Shown here: positions 40,395 through 48,553 of the stretch, in pieces | How positions within the stretch are numbered: position 1 is the stretch's first letter | Layout: each line of letters opens with the position of its first letter | NCBI GenBank assembly: GCA_021793215.1 | Contig: JAJYTE010000020.1 | Location: 1 to 48,553, forward strand | Direction of reading: 5' to 3' | Origin: Bacillota bacterium | GTDB lineage: Bacteria > Bacillota > Sulfobacillia > JAJZYS01 > JAJYTV01 | DNA length: 48,553 nucleotides | The notes under the pieces: generated by a model | The model's input: only the letters and a program-made list of their open reading frames with translations | The model's database searches: none | What the model was told of the DNA's origin: nothing | Program-made: the position numbers and the translations under genes

Positions 40395-42272
40395 TTACTG
40401 CACCAGGGTGAGGAACGCGACGACGCACACGCCGCCGATCAGGACGGCGAGGCCGTAGCGCCGGATGTACCCGCTCTCGTACGGCGACAGCGCTTCGCCC
40501 CAGCCCCAGACGAGGCGGGCCATGCCCATCCCGATGCCGTCGACCACGACGCGGTCGAAGAGGTCGGCCAAGATGGCCAGCCGGTCGACGGTCCAGACGA
40601 AGACCGCGTGGCCGAGTTCATCGATGTAGTACTTGTTGTAGAGCACCTTGTGGATCGGGCGCAGGGCCGCAGGAAGCTCCTCGCGCACCACATCGCCGGC
40701 GAAGTAGCGCCAGGCCACGTAGACGGCCGCGAGCACGATGACGCTCGTCAGGGCGATCGCGCCCCAGTTCGGGGCCGCCGCAGCAGCCGGCAGGATGCCG
40801 CCGGGGTAGCGGGAGAAGACCGGCTGGAGCCATTGGTCGAAGAGGTTCCAGGCGCCCGGCACGGCGACGTAGCCGCCCAAGAGCGCGCCGATGGAGAGCA
40901 CGACCAGCGGCACCGTCATGACCGGGGGCGACTCGTGGGGATGCGCGTCCCCGCGGTACTTGCCGTGGAACACGAGGAAGAACAGGCGGAAGATGTAGAG
41001 CGCCGAGAAGAAGGCCGCGACGACGCCGACCAGCCAGAGCCAGAAGTGCCCGCTCGCGAGCGCCTGGCCGAGGATCGCGTCCTTCGAGAAGAAGCCGGAG
41101 AACAGCGGCACGCCCGCGTTGGCTGCCGCGCCGATCAGGAACGTCCAGTAGGTGATCGGCATGTACTTCTTGAGGCCGCCCATCTTGCGCATGTCCTGCT
41201 CGTTCGAGAGGGCGTGGATGACGGAGCCGGCGCCCAGGAAGAGCAGCGCCTTGAAGAAGGCGTGCATCGTCAGGTGGAAGATGCCAGCGGCGTACGCCGA
41301 GATCCCGACGGCGAGGAACATGTAGCCGAGCTGGGAGACGGTGGAGTACGCGATGACGCGCTTGATGTCGTTCTGGACGATCGCGATCGTCGCGGCGAAT
41401 AGCGCCGTGAAGGCGCCGATCCCGGCGACCCACTCCGCCGCGACGGGCGCCGCGTGGAAGATCGGGTAGGCGCGCGCCACGAGGTAGACGCCCGCGGTGA
41501 CCATCGTCGCTGCGTGGATCAGGGCCGACACCGGCGTCGGGCCCTCCATGGCGTCCGGCAGCCAGACGTGCAGCGGGAACTGCGCCGACTTGGCCGCGGC
41601 GCCGAGGTAGAGCAGGAACGCCACCAGCTCGACCTGCAGGCTCGTCAGCGACGAGACATGCGAGAAGACACCCGCGTAGCTGACGCGCCCGAGCGTCATC
41701 ACCAGGATAAAGAGCGCCAGCATGATGCCCACGTCGCCCGCGACGTTCAGCACGAGCGCCTTGCGCGCGGCCGTGACGGCGGAGGGCCGCGTGTGCCAGA
41801 AGCCGATCAAGAGGTACGACGCGACGCCCACGCCTCCCCAGCCGACCAGCAGGAAGAGGAAGTTGTCCGCCGTGACCAGCAGGAGCATCGCCAGCGCGAA
41901 GAGGTTGAGGTACGAGAAGAAGCGCTGGAAGTTCGGGTCGCCTTCCATGTAGCCGATCGAGTAGAGGTGGATCAGGAACCCGATCCCCGTCACGATCAGC
42001 AGGAACGTCGCCGAGAGCGGATCGATCAGCAGTCCGAAGTGCACCTGCAGCGCCCCGGCGTGGATCCACTGCCAGTACACCGGGTCGAAGCTGCGCTGCG
42101 CCGGCGGGAGGGCGAGGAGCCGCCAGACGACGGACACCGTCCAGAGGAACGCCGCCGCCATCGCCCCGACGGTGATGTAGGATGTGGCCTTGCGGCCCAG
42201 GGCGCGTCCGAAGACGGCCGCGATCAGGCTGCCCAGCGCCGGCAGGAGAAGGATCCCGATTGCGTCTTGCAT
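40395..42272 (-). CDS. nuoL: NADH-quinone oxidoreductase subunit L
   Basis: A 625-residue antiporter-like subunit (usual about 610-650), including the long C-terminal lateral helix region. Conserved blocks: LFLLVGWGGVGVASYLLIGF, SAQFPLHVWLPDAMEGPTPV, ALIHAATMVTAGVYLV and NDIKRVIAYSTVSQLGYMF. It starts 3 bases after nuoK. Confidence 0.97.
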   Translation of the reverse strand: MQDAIGILLLPALGSLIAAVFGRALGRKATSYITVGAMAAAFLWTVSVVWRLLALPPAQRSFDPVYWQWIHAGALQVHFGLLIDPLSATFLLIVTGIGFLIHLYSIGYMEGDPNFQRFFSYLNLFALAMLLLVTADNFLFLLVGWGGVGVASYLLIGFWHTRPSAVTAARKALVLNVAGDVGIMLALFILVMTLGRVSYAGVFSHVSSLTSLQVELVAFLLYLGAAAKSAQFPLHVWLPDAMEGPTPVSALIHAATMVTAGVYLVARAYPIFHAAPVAAEWVAGIGAFTALFAATIAIVQNDIKRVIAYSTVSQLGYMFLAVGISAYAAGIFHLTMHAFFKALLFLGAGSVIHALSNEQDMRKMGGLKKYMPITYWTFLIGAAANAGVPLFSGFFSKDAILGQALASGHFWLWLVGVVAAFFSALYIFRLFFLVFHGKYRGDAHPHESPPVMTVPLVVLSIGALLGGYVAVPGAWNLFDQWLQPVFSRYPGGILPAAAAAPNWGAIALTSVIVLAAVYVAWRYFAGDVVREELPAALRPIHKVLYNKYYIDELGHAVFVWTVDRLAILADLFDRVVVDGIGMGMARLVWGWGEALSPYESGYIRRYGLAVLIGGVCVVAFLTLVQ

Positions 42273-42275
42273 ATC

Positions 42276-42578
42276 CTACCCCTTCATCGCGTTGAGTTCG
42301 TCAACGTCGGCGTGTTCGCGGGTTCGGAAGACGACCACGATGATGGCGAGGCCGATCGCGACTTCGGCCGCAGCGACCGTGATCACGAGGAAGACGAAGA
42401 CGTGTCCCGCCATGTTCGTGTACTGCCGTGCGAAGGTGATGAAGCTGAGGTTCACCGCGTTCCACATCAGTTCGATCGACATGAACATCTGCAGCGGGTT
42501 CCGGCGCACCAGCACCCCGACCGTGCCGATCGAGAACAGGAGGGCCGAGAGGATCAGATAGTACGAAAGCGGCACCAT
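42276..42578 (-). CDS. nuoK: NADH-quinone oxidoreductase subunit K
   Basis: A 100-residue, three-helix subunit, the exact usual length. It holds the conserved membrane acidic residues (SIELMWNAVNLSFI and AAAEVAIGLAIIV) of the proton-translocation path. ATG 42578 with GGAGG upstream. Confidence 0.97.
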   Translation of the reverse strand: MVPLSYYLILSALLFSIGTVGVLVRRNPLQMFMSIELMWNAVNLSFITFARQYTNMAGHVFVFLVITVAAAEVAIGLAIIVVVFRTREHADVDELNAMKG

Positions 42579-42594
42579 GCTGTATCCTCCCTCC

Positions 42595-43122
42595 TTACTT
42601 GCGCGTCGCGCCGTGCTCGCGGCCCAGGAAGATGACGCCGATGACTGCGACCAGCAGAACCACGGCCGTGAGTTCGAACGGCAGGAGGTACTTGGTGAAG
42701 AGCGCGGTGCCGAAGGCCGCGATGCTGCCGAAGCTCCCGCCGGCGTTCGTCGCGGCGAGGCTGCTCATCCAGTCGGCGCCGACGAGCGCGTGCGCGACCA
42801 GGACGAAGAGGATCAGCCCGAAGAGCCCTGCGAGCAGGTACTGGTAGGCGAGGCGGAACCGCCCCTCGTCGCGCGGCGTCTTGGTTCCGGCCATCAGCAG
42901 CGTGACGACGAACAGGAACAGGACCATGACCGCCCCGGCGTAGACCAGGATCTCAACGACGGCCAAAAACTCCGCGTGCAGCAGCAGGAAGAGAACGCCC
43001 AGCGCCGCGAGGTTCAGCACGAGCGACAGTGCCGAGTGCACCGGGTGCTTCGCAAGCAGGACGCCACCGGCGCCCACGATCGCAACGGCGGCCGCGAGCC
43101 AGAAGACGACGGTGCTCACCAA
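42595..43122 (-). CDS. nuoJ: NADH-quinone oxidoreductase subunit J
   Basis: A 175-residue, five-helix subunit with the conserved VEILVYAGAVMVLFLFVVTL segment (pi-bulge helix 3). The start is TTG 43122 or GTG 43119 after AGGGGG. In most bacteria nuoI precedes it; here a hairpin separates it from nuoH and nuoI is missing. Confidence 0.95.
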   Translation of the reverse strand: MVSTVVFWLAAAVAIVGAGGVLLAKHPVHSALSLVLNLAALGVLFLLLHAEFLAVVEILVYAGAVMVLFLFVVTLLMAGTKTPRDEGRFRLAYQYLLAGLFGLILFVLVAHALVGADWMSSLAATNAGGSFGSIAAFGTALFTKYLLPFELTAVVLLVAVIGVIFLGREHGATRK

Positions 43123-43141
43123 CCCAAGACCCCCTTTTGAG

Positions 43142-43166
43142 GGGCCGGGGAGTAACTCCCCGGCCC
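43142..43166 (-). terminator. Strong hairpin between nuoH and nuoJ
   Basis: GGGCCGGGGAG (43142-43152) pairs perfectly with 43156-43166 around a 3-base loop, starting 2 bases after the nuoH stop. A second small palindrome (CCCCTCAAAAGGGG) follows. No T-tract, so it may attenuate or protect mRNA rather than terminate. Confidence 0.6.
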
Positions 43167-43168
43167 GG

Positions 43169-44152
43169 TTATCGTGCGACGACGGACACCCAGACGGCGG
43201 TGGCGAGCGCGTTCGCGAGCGCTACCGGCAGGAGGACCTTCCAGCCGAACGCCATCAGGCGGTCGTAGCGCAGGCGGGGCAGCGTCGCGCGCAGCCAGAT
43301 GAAGAAGAACATGAACGCGGCGACCTTGATGATGAACCAGATCTCCGGCGGCAGCCACGGGCCGTGCCATCCGCCCAGGAAGAGCGTCGTCGCAAGGCTG
43401 GAGACGGTGACCATGTTGATGTACTCCGCCATGAAGAACATCGCGAACTTCATGCCCGTGTACTCCGTGTGGTAGCCCGCCACGAGTTCGTTCTCCGCCT
43501 CCGGCAGGTCGAACGGCGCGCGGTTCGTCTCGGCGACCATGCAGACCACGTAGATGAGGAACCCGATGATCTGCGGGACGATGAACCACAGGTTCGTCTG
43601 CGCGGACACGATGTTGTTGAGGTCCGCCGACCCCGCAGCGATCAGCACGCCGACCACCGAGAGGCCCATCGCGAGTTCGTAGGAGATGATCTGCGCCGAG
43701 GAGCGCAGGCCACCCAGCAGGCTGTACTTGTTCTGGGACGACCAGCCGCCGAGGATGAGGCCGTAGACGCCGAGCGAGGTGATCGCGAAGAGGAACAGGA
43801 TGCCGACGTTCGGTCCGCCGATCTCCATCGGGATCGTCTGGCCGAACAGGTGGATCGGCGGTCCCCAGGGGATGACGGCGAAGGCGAACAGGGCGGCGAC
43901 GAGCGAGATCGTCGGCGCCAGCAGGAAGACGAAGCGGTCGGCACCGTTCGGGATGATCTCTTCCTTGAGCATAAGCTTCAGCCCGTCGGCGAGGAACTGG
44001 AAGGAGCCCCCGGGACCGACGCGGTTCGGGCCCGGGCGGAACTGGAACCGCCCGAGCACCTTGCGCTCCGTCAAGGTCAGGACCCCAAAGGCGGTCAGCA
44101 GGAGCACCGCCAGGATCAGGCCCTTGATGACGATGATGATCACTGCCGCCAT
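43169..44152 (-). CDS. nuoH: NADH-quinone oxidoreductase subunit H
   Basis: A 327-residue membrane subunit (usual about 325) that forms the quinone chamber with NuoB and NuoD. Motifs: [52 protein letters not shown] and [16 protein letters not shown] 44152 begins one base after the nuoG stop, with GGAG just upstream. Confidence 0.97.
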   Translation of the reverse strand: MAAVIIIVIKGLILAVLLLTAFGVLTLTERKVLGRFQFRPGPNRVGPGGSFQFLADGLKLMLKEEIIPNGADRFVFLLAPTISLVAALFAFAVIPWGPPIHLFGQTIPMEIGGPNVGILFLFAITSLGVYGLILGGWSSQNKYSLLGGLRSSAQIISYELAMGLSVVGVLIAAGSADLNNIVSAQTNLWFIVPQIIGFLIYVVCMVAETNRAPFDLPEAENELVAGYHTEYTGMKFAMFFMAEYINMVTVSSLATTLFLGGWHGPWLPPEIWFIIKVAAFMFFFIWLRATLPRLRYDRLMAFGWKVLLPVALANALATAVWVSVVAR

Positions 44153-44153
44153 C

Positions 44154-46337
44154 CTACTCCGACCTCCTAGCGAGCGCGCGGACTTCGGCTGCGCGCGTGA
44201 GCGCATGGTTCGCGCCTTCCTGGCCCGCGCGCACGAGCACGGCGCCCGGCGGCAGGTCAGGATCGACGTGCAGCGCTGCGCGCAGCCCCGAGACCTCCAC
44301 CTCGTCGTCCTCCGCCGCGCCGGCGGCCTCCGCCACGTCCGGGGCGACGGCGACGCGGGTTTGCGGGACGATCGAGTTCAGGAACGGATCCGGCGTGACG
44401 CCCTTGTAGTAGATGCTGGCGCCGGCGATCGCCGCGCCGGGCACCGGACGGTAGCCGCCCTCAGGCGCCTCGGCGCCCTGGCGGCGCTCCGCCGCGAACA
44501 GCGGCGCGAGTGCCGACTGCACCTCGGCGAGGATCGCCTCGTAGTCGGGCGCGATGCCGAGAAGTCGGGCCATCAGCTCCCAGTCGTCTACGAGTTGCGG
44601 GCTGCGGTCGGAGCCCGCAGCGTAGGGCTGGGCGCGGCCTTCCATGTTGACGAAGTGCCCGTCGGACTCGGCCCAAGCCGCGAGCGGCAGCACGAGGTCG
44701 GCCCGCCCTGTGGTCTCGCTCGGCACGGTGCCGGCGACGGCGAGGAACGGAACCTTCTCGATCGCCTGCGCGGCGAGTTCCGCGTCCGGGAACTCGGAGA
44801 GGATGTCGTGGCCGATGACCAGGAGCGCGTCGAGCTGGCCAGCCGCTGCAGCTTCGAGCATGCCGCGCGCGTCCAGGCCGCCGTCCTTCGGCAGGAGGCC
44901 CGCCGCCTGCGCCCCGAAGGAGTTCGCGAGCGATCCGGCCACAAGCGTCGCCGTCTCGCCGCTGCGCGCGGCAACCGCCGCACCGATCGCGGAGAAGACG
45001 TCCTCGGACCTTCCGTTCCAGAGCAGCAGGACCTTCTGCGCCGCGAGGAACTCCTGGCCGATGTCGCCCTCGCCCTGCGCGATCGCGCGCAGCGTCGCGG
45101 CGACGTCGGGGGTTTGGGCCTCCTGGTGCGGCATGTCGAGCAGCCCTCGGCGCGGCGAGACGCTGACGATGCGCAGTCCCCGCTTCCGCTGGAACTCCCG
45201 CATCCGCAGCGCCAGCACCGGCGCCTCCTCGAGCAGCTCCACGTCGAGCGAGATCAAGAGGTCCGCGTCGTTCACGTCGTCGATCCGGCCCACAGGGCCC
45301 GGCGCGATCGCGCTGTAGAGCGGAAGCACGCGGTGGTCGACGTTCTTCGTCCCAACCTGGTCGAGGAAGCGGCGCAAGAGGTAGGCGGCCTCGAGCGAGT
45401 GGCGGCCGCCGCCCAACGCACCGGAGTTTCCCTGCATCCGCTCGCGCAGCACCGACACGGCCTCGTCCCACGAGACGGGGGCGAGCTTGCCGTCCTTGCG
45501 GAGCATCGGCTGCTCGAGGCGTTCGCCATGCTTCAGGAAGCCGTAGCCGAAGCGGCCGCGGTCGCAGATCCAGCCCCAGTCGATCTCCTCGCTGTCGCGC
45601 GAGAGGATGCGCTTCACTTCGCCGTGCCGCACCGACAGCTTGATGTTGCAGCCGACCGGGCAGTGCGGGCAGACGGAGTCCACCTCGTCGAGGTCCCACG
45701 GGCGGGCCTTGAAGCGGAAGGGACGCGAGGTGAGCGCGCCCACCGGGCAGATCTCGATCGTGTTGCCGGAGAAGATCGAGTCGAACGTGCGGTTCTCCGC
45801 CGTGTCGATCACGGCGTGGCCTCCGCGGTCATGGACCGTCAGCACGGGGTCGCCCGCGACCTCGTCCATGAACCGGATGCAGCGGGTGCACTGGATGCAG
45901 CGCTCCTGGTCGAGCTCGACGATCGGGCCGAGTGCGCGCGCCTTGTCGAGGTGGCGCTTGGAGTCCGCGAAGCGCGTGGCCCGCGGTCCGTAGGCGATCG
46001 AGTTGTCCTGCAGTTCGCACTCGCCGCCCTTGTCGCAGATCGGACAGTCGAGCGGGTGGTTCGCCAGCAGGAACTCGAGCACGCCGGCGTGCGCCTTCTG
46101 CACCTCGTCGGTGTCGGTGTGTACGACCATGCCCTCCGAGACGGGCGTCGCGCAGGCAGGCATCAGCTTCGGCATCTTCTCGACGCGTACGAGGCACATG
46201 CGGCAAGCGGCCGCGGGATCCATGCGCGGGTGGTAGCAGAAGACCGGGATCTCGATGCCGACCGCTTTGGCGGCATCGATGATCAGCGTCCCCGGCTGCA
46301 CCTGCACTTCGCGGTCGTCGACTGTCAGGGTGATCAA
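44154..46337 (-). CDS. nuoG: NADH-quinone oxidoreductase subunit G
   Basis: A 727-residue iron-sulfur subunit. Cluster ligands in order: [2Fe-2S] Cys34, 45, 48, 62; His94 with Cys98, 101, 107 (N5); Cys147, 150, 153 and 197 (N4); and Cys223, 226, 230, 258, the extra N7 site found in some bacteria such as E. coli and Thermus. A molybdopterin-like domain without cofactor residues follows. It starts at ATG 46337 inside the nuoF stop (overlap 46334-46337). Confidence 0.97.
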   Translation of the reverse strand: MITLTVDDREVQVQPGTLIIDAAKAVGIEIPVFCYHPRMDPAAACRMCLVRVEKMPKLMPACATPVSEGMVVHTDTDEVQKAHAGVLEFLLANHPLDCPICDKGGECELQDNSIAYGPRATRFADSKRHLDKARALGPIVELDQERCIQCTRCIRFMDEVAGDPVLTVHDRGGHAVIDTAENRTFDSIFSGNTIEICPVGALTSRPFRFKARPWDLDEVDSVCPHCPVGCNIKLSVRHGEVKRILSRDSEEIDWGWICDRGRFGYGFLKHGERLEQPMLRKDGKLAPVSWDEAVSVLRERMQGNSGALGGGRHSLEAAYLLRRFLDQVGTKNVDHRVLPLYSAIAPGPVGRIDDVNDADLLISLDVELLEEAPVLALRMREFQRKRGLRIVSVSPRRGLLDMPHQEAQTPDVAATLRAIAQGEGDIGQEFLAAQKVLLLWNGRSEDVFSAIGAAVAARSGETATLVAGSLANSFGAQAAGLLPKDGGLDARGMLEAAAAGQLDALLVIGHDILSEFPDAELAAQAIEKVPFLAVAGTVPSETTGRADLVLPLAAWAESDGHFVNMEGRAQPYAAGSDRSPQLVDDWELMARLLGIAPDYEAILAEVQSALAPLFAAERRQGAEAPEGGYRPVPGAAIAGASIYYKGVTPDPFLNSIVPQTRVAVAPDVAEAAGAAEDDEVEVSGLRAALHVDPDLPPGAVLVRAGQEGANHALTRAAEVRALARRSE

Positions 46338-47614
46338 CGCACTACCTCCCCCAGCGGGCAGCAGCCCTGGTCGATGTGCGCCTGGTACTCCTCGTGGTAG
46401 AGTTCGAGACCCGACTTGAGCACGCCGATCGCGGCGTCGCCGAGCGGGCAGAACGTCCGCCCCTCGATGTTGACGCAGAGGTCAGCGAGCATCTCGAGGT
46501 CTCCCGGCCGTCCGAGCCCTGCCTCGATGCGCTCGAGCACCTGGTCGAGCCACATGGTGCCTTCGCGGCACGGGGTGCAGAAGCCGCAGGACTCGTGGCG
46601 GTAGAACTCCATCAGGCGCAGGGTGGACTTGACGATGCAGGAGTGGTCGTCGAGCACGATCACGCCGCCGGAGCCGAGCATCGTGCCCGCCGCCGCCAGC
46701 GACTCGTAGTCGAGCGCCACGTCGAACTTGTCGGGAGTCAGGATCGGGACGGAGGAACCGCCCGGGATGATGCCCTTGATCTCGCGTCCTTCGAGCGGGC
46801 CGCCCGCGAGGTCGTAGACGAGCTCGCGCAGCGTCACCTTGTTGAGCTCCACCTCGAAGTTGCCGGGGTTGCGCACCGTGCCGGAGACGGAGAACAGCTT
46901 CGTGCCGGCGCTCTTCTCGCTGCCGAGCTTGGAGTACTCTGCGCCGCCCATCTCGAGGATCGGCACGACGGCCGCCAGCGTCTCGACGTTGTTCACGACG
47001 GTCGGCATGCCGTACAGGCCCGCCGTAGCCGGGAACGGCGGCTTGAGGCGCGGCTGTCCGCGCTTGCCCTCGAGGCTGTTCAGGAGCGCCGTCTCCTCGC
47101 CGCAGATGTAGGCACCTGCGCCCAGGTAGAGCGTGATCTCGATGCGCCGCCCGGAGCCGAGCACGTCGTCGCCGACGTAGCCCTTCGCGCGCGCCTCGGC
47201 GATCGCCCGCTCGAGGATGGCGTAGCCGACCTTGAACTCGCCGCGCAGGTAGATGAACGCGTCCTCCGCGCCGATCGCGTAGGCGCTCGCGGCGACCCCC
47301 TCGATCAGGAGGTGCGGGTTCTTGTAGATGAGCTCCTGGTCCTTGCAGGTGCCCGGCTCCGACTCGTCGGCGTTGCAGACGAGGTAGCGCGTGCGCCCGT
47401 CCTTCGGCAGGAAGCTCCACTTGCGTCCGGTCGGGAACCCTGCTCCGCCGCGGCCGCGCAGGTTGGAGGTCATGACCTCCTGCGCGACCGACTCCGGCGT
47501 CATGTCAAGGACCGCCTTGCGCAGCGACTGGTAGCCGCCGTGCTGCTCGTAGACGTCGATGCGGTCGATGCCTGGAACGTCGATGTGCTTGAAGAGGATC
47601 CGCGTCTCAGGCAT
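46334..47614 (-). CDS. nuoF: NADH-quinone oxidoreductase subunit F
   Basis: A 426-residue subunit that binds NADH, FMN and [4Fe-4S] N3. Nucleotide and flavin site: LRGRGGAGFPTGRKWSF and NADESEPGTCKDQ; iron-sulfur site SCGFCTPCREGTMW with a later Cys in TFCPLGDAA. Start ATG 47614 overlaps the nuoE stop by 8 bases. Confidence 0.97.
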   Translation of the reverse strand: MPETRILFKHIDVPGIDRIDVYEQHGGYQSLRKAVLDMTPESVAQEVMTSNLRGRGGAGFPTGRKWSFLPKDGRTRYLVCNADESEPGTCKDQELIYKNPHLLIEGVAASAYAIGAEDAFIYLRGEFKVGYAILERAIAEARAKGYVGDDVLGSGRRIEITLYLGAGAYICGEETALLNSLEGKRGQPRLKPPFPATAGLYGMPTVVNNVETLAAVVPILEMGGAEYSKLGSEKSAGTKLFSVSGTVRNPGNFEVELNKVTLRELVYDLAGGPLEGREIKGIIPGGSSVPILTPDKFDVALDYESLAAAGTMLGSGGVIVLDDHSCIVKSTLRLMEFYRHESCGFCTPCREGTMWLDQVLERIEAGLGRPGDLEMLADLCVNIEGRTFCPLGDAAIGVLKSGLELYHEEYQAHIDQGCCPLGEVVR

Positions 47615-48089
47615 CGCTCGGCACCTCCTGCCGGGCCTTGTCGAGGAAGGCCTGCATCTTCTCCGGCGTCATGTCCGGGTAGAACTCGAGGTTGATCTGC
47701 ACCGCCGGCGCGTCCTTGCACAGCGCGATGCACTCGACGGCCTCGACGGTGAACATGCCGTCCTCCGTCGTGCCGCTGCGTTGGACACCGAGTTCCTCGT
47801 AGAGGAACTTCGACAGTTCGTCGGCGCCGCGCACCTGGCAGCTGAGCCCGCGGCAGACCTGGATGAGGTACTTGCCCGTCGGCTGGCGGTGGAAGAGCGT
47901 GTAGAACGAGAGCACCGACTCGACGTAGGCCGGCGTGTAGCCCATCAGGTCGGCGACGACCGCCACCTCTTCCTCAGGGATCCAGCCGAACTCTTCCTCG
48001 ACCAGGTGAAGGATGGGGATGAGGGCAGACGACTTCTGCGGGAAGGCCTCGAGCAACTCGCGCGCCTTCGCCAGGCGTTCCGCGTTCAT
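47607..48089 (-). CDS. nuoE: NADH-quinone oxidoreductase subunit E
   Basis: A 160-residue thioredoxin-fold [2Fe-2S] subunit; ligands Cys79 and Cys84 (QVCRGLSC) and Cys120 and Cys124 (ECIALC). Helical N-terminus LIPILHLVEEEFGWIPEEEV. The start overlaps the nuoD stop (48086-48089). Confidence 0.97.
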   Translation of the reverse strand: MNAERLAKARELLEAFPQKSSALIPILHLVEEEFGWIPEEEVAVVADLMGYTPAYVESVLSFYTLFHRQPTGKYLIQVCRGLSCQVRGADELSKFLYEELGVQRSGTTEDGMFTVEAVECIALCKDAPAVQINLEFYPDMTPEKMQAFLDKARQEVPSDA

Positions 48090-48553
48090 CGGTCCACCTC
48101 CCCCAGCACGATGTCGATCGAGCCGATCGACGCGACGACGTCGGCGAGCATGCGATCTTTCACCATCAGCGGCAGGCTCGCGAGGTTGTAGAACGAGGGT
48201 CCGCGGACCCGCACCCGGTACGGCTTGCCGGTGCCGTCCGCCACGATGTAGTAGCCGAGTTCGCCCTTCGGCCCCTCGACGGCCGTGTAGGTCTCGCCGG
48301 CCGGCACGCGGATGCCTTCGGTGAACAGCTTGAAGTGGTAGATGAGGGCCTCCATGTTGCGGCCGATGTCCGCCTTGTCCGGCGGGTAGATCTTCCAGTT
48401 GTCGACGTGCCAGTCGCCTTCGGGCAGGTTGTCCGCCGCCTGGTGGATGATCTTCAGGCTCTCCTGCATCTCCTGCAGGCGCACGGCGTACCGCGCGTAG
48501 ACGTCGCCCTCGGTGGCGATCGGCACGTTGAACTCGAAGTCCTCGTAGGAGGA
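48086..48553 (-). CDS. nuoD: NADH-quinone oxidoreductase subunit D, C-terminal part (cut by window edge)
   Basis: The last 155 codons of the 49-kDa-type subunit, in frame from base 48553: YEDFEFNVPIATEGDVYARY, KADIGRNMEALIYHFKLFTE, VEGPKGELGYYIVADG, and the terminal SFYNLASLPLMVKDRMLADV with DIVLGEVDR. The C-terminal Asp-Arg region contacts quinone-site residues. The start and the upstream nuoABC genes lie beyond the window. Confidence 0.95.
   Translation of the reverse strand, partial: SSYEDFEFNVPIATEGDVYARYAVRLQEMQESLKIIHQAADNLPEGDWHVDNWKIYPPDKADIGRNMEALIYHFKLFTEGIRVPAGETYTAVEGPKGELGYYIVADGTGKPYRVRVRGPSFYNLASLPLMVKDRMLADVVASIGSIDIVLGEVDR

Noticed and set aside
37549-42635. Several long plus-strand frames opposite nuoN, nuoM and nuoL
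   Set aside because: Shadow frames rich in Arg, Asp and His caused by high third-position GC in the true genes.
43779-46400. 873-residue plus-strand frame opposite nuoG/nuoH
   Set aside because: Antisense to fully supported complex I genes; no domain recognisable.

Overview
The window looks like the chromosome of a high-GC, spore-forming member of the Bacillota (Firmicutes). The evidence is a spore-cortex and cell-division cluster of Bacillus yab type (spoVB-like flippase, mazG, hup, rqcP, yabP, yabQ, divIC, yabR), a gerA-gerC-gerB germinant-receptor operon, a YaaH/SleL-type GH18 hydrolase and a T-box leader. Gene content and GC level suggest the Symbiobacterium / Thermaerobacter / Sulfobacillus-like grade, but no 16S or other placing marker is present, so this is inference.

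Left part (1-14.7 kb), accessory and partly decayed. It holds a TnpB remnant, two paralogous proteins of unknown function (one with a peptidoglycan-binding domain and a broken frame), and a T-box-controlled threonine dehydratase. Directly downstream of that lies a small AhpD/carboxymuconolactone decarboxylase-type protein whose redox motif reads Cys-x-x-UGA. A hairpin after the UGA puts the GCAGGU of its apical loop at the same distance as in the E. coli fdhF SECIS, so I call it a selenoprotein. Then follow a nitrilase-family amidohydrolase, an APC permease, an IclR regulator with a class III aminotransferase, a truncated MFS transporter, a MntA/HepT toxin-antitoxin pair, a serine-recombinase remnant, a TauE exporter, an FmdE-family protein, a frameshifted thioredoxin-like gene, a frameshifted permease with its ArsR regulator, a tyrosine-recombinase remnant and a tRNA-Leu.

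Middle part (14.7-24.7 kb), metabolic genes: aldo-keto reductase, S9 peptidase, homoserine dehydrogenase, an ornithine cyclodeaminase-family / alpha-beta hydrolase / small membrane protein operon, an MFS transporter, a Rossmann enzyme resembling cyanobacterial acyl-ACP reductase with a 39-residue CxxC protein after it, and a small cupin.

Right-centre (24.7-37.4 kb), sporulation, division and germination. The yab-type cluster runs leftward. It is interrupted by a GH18 gene and by two genes on the opposite strand (a Dabb protein and an EamA transporter), and it carries an extra HTH gene between yabQ and divIC. The gerACB operon diverges from its upstream end. A thioesterase and a small membrane protein follow.

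Right end (37.4-48.5 kb): complex I genes nuoD(partial)-E-F-G-H-J-K-L-M-N run leftward in one tight operon. nuoI is absent from its usual place between nuoH and nuoJ, where a strong hairpin sits instead.

Apparent frame damage (ilvA start, PG-binding gene, TnpB, MFS, recombinase, permease, thioredoxin) is confined to the first 14 kb. Two genes elsewhere (hup and the cupin) have ACG where the start codon should be. Whether these are real decay, unusual biology or sequence errors cannot be settled from one sequence.
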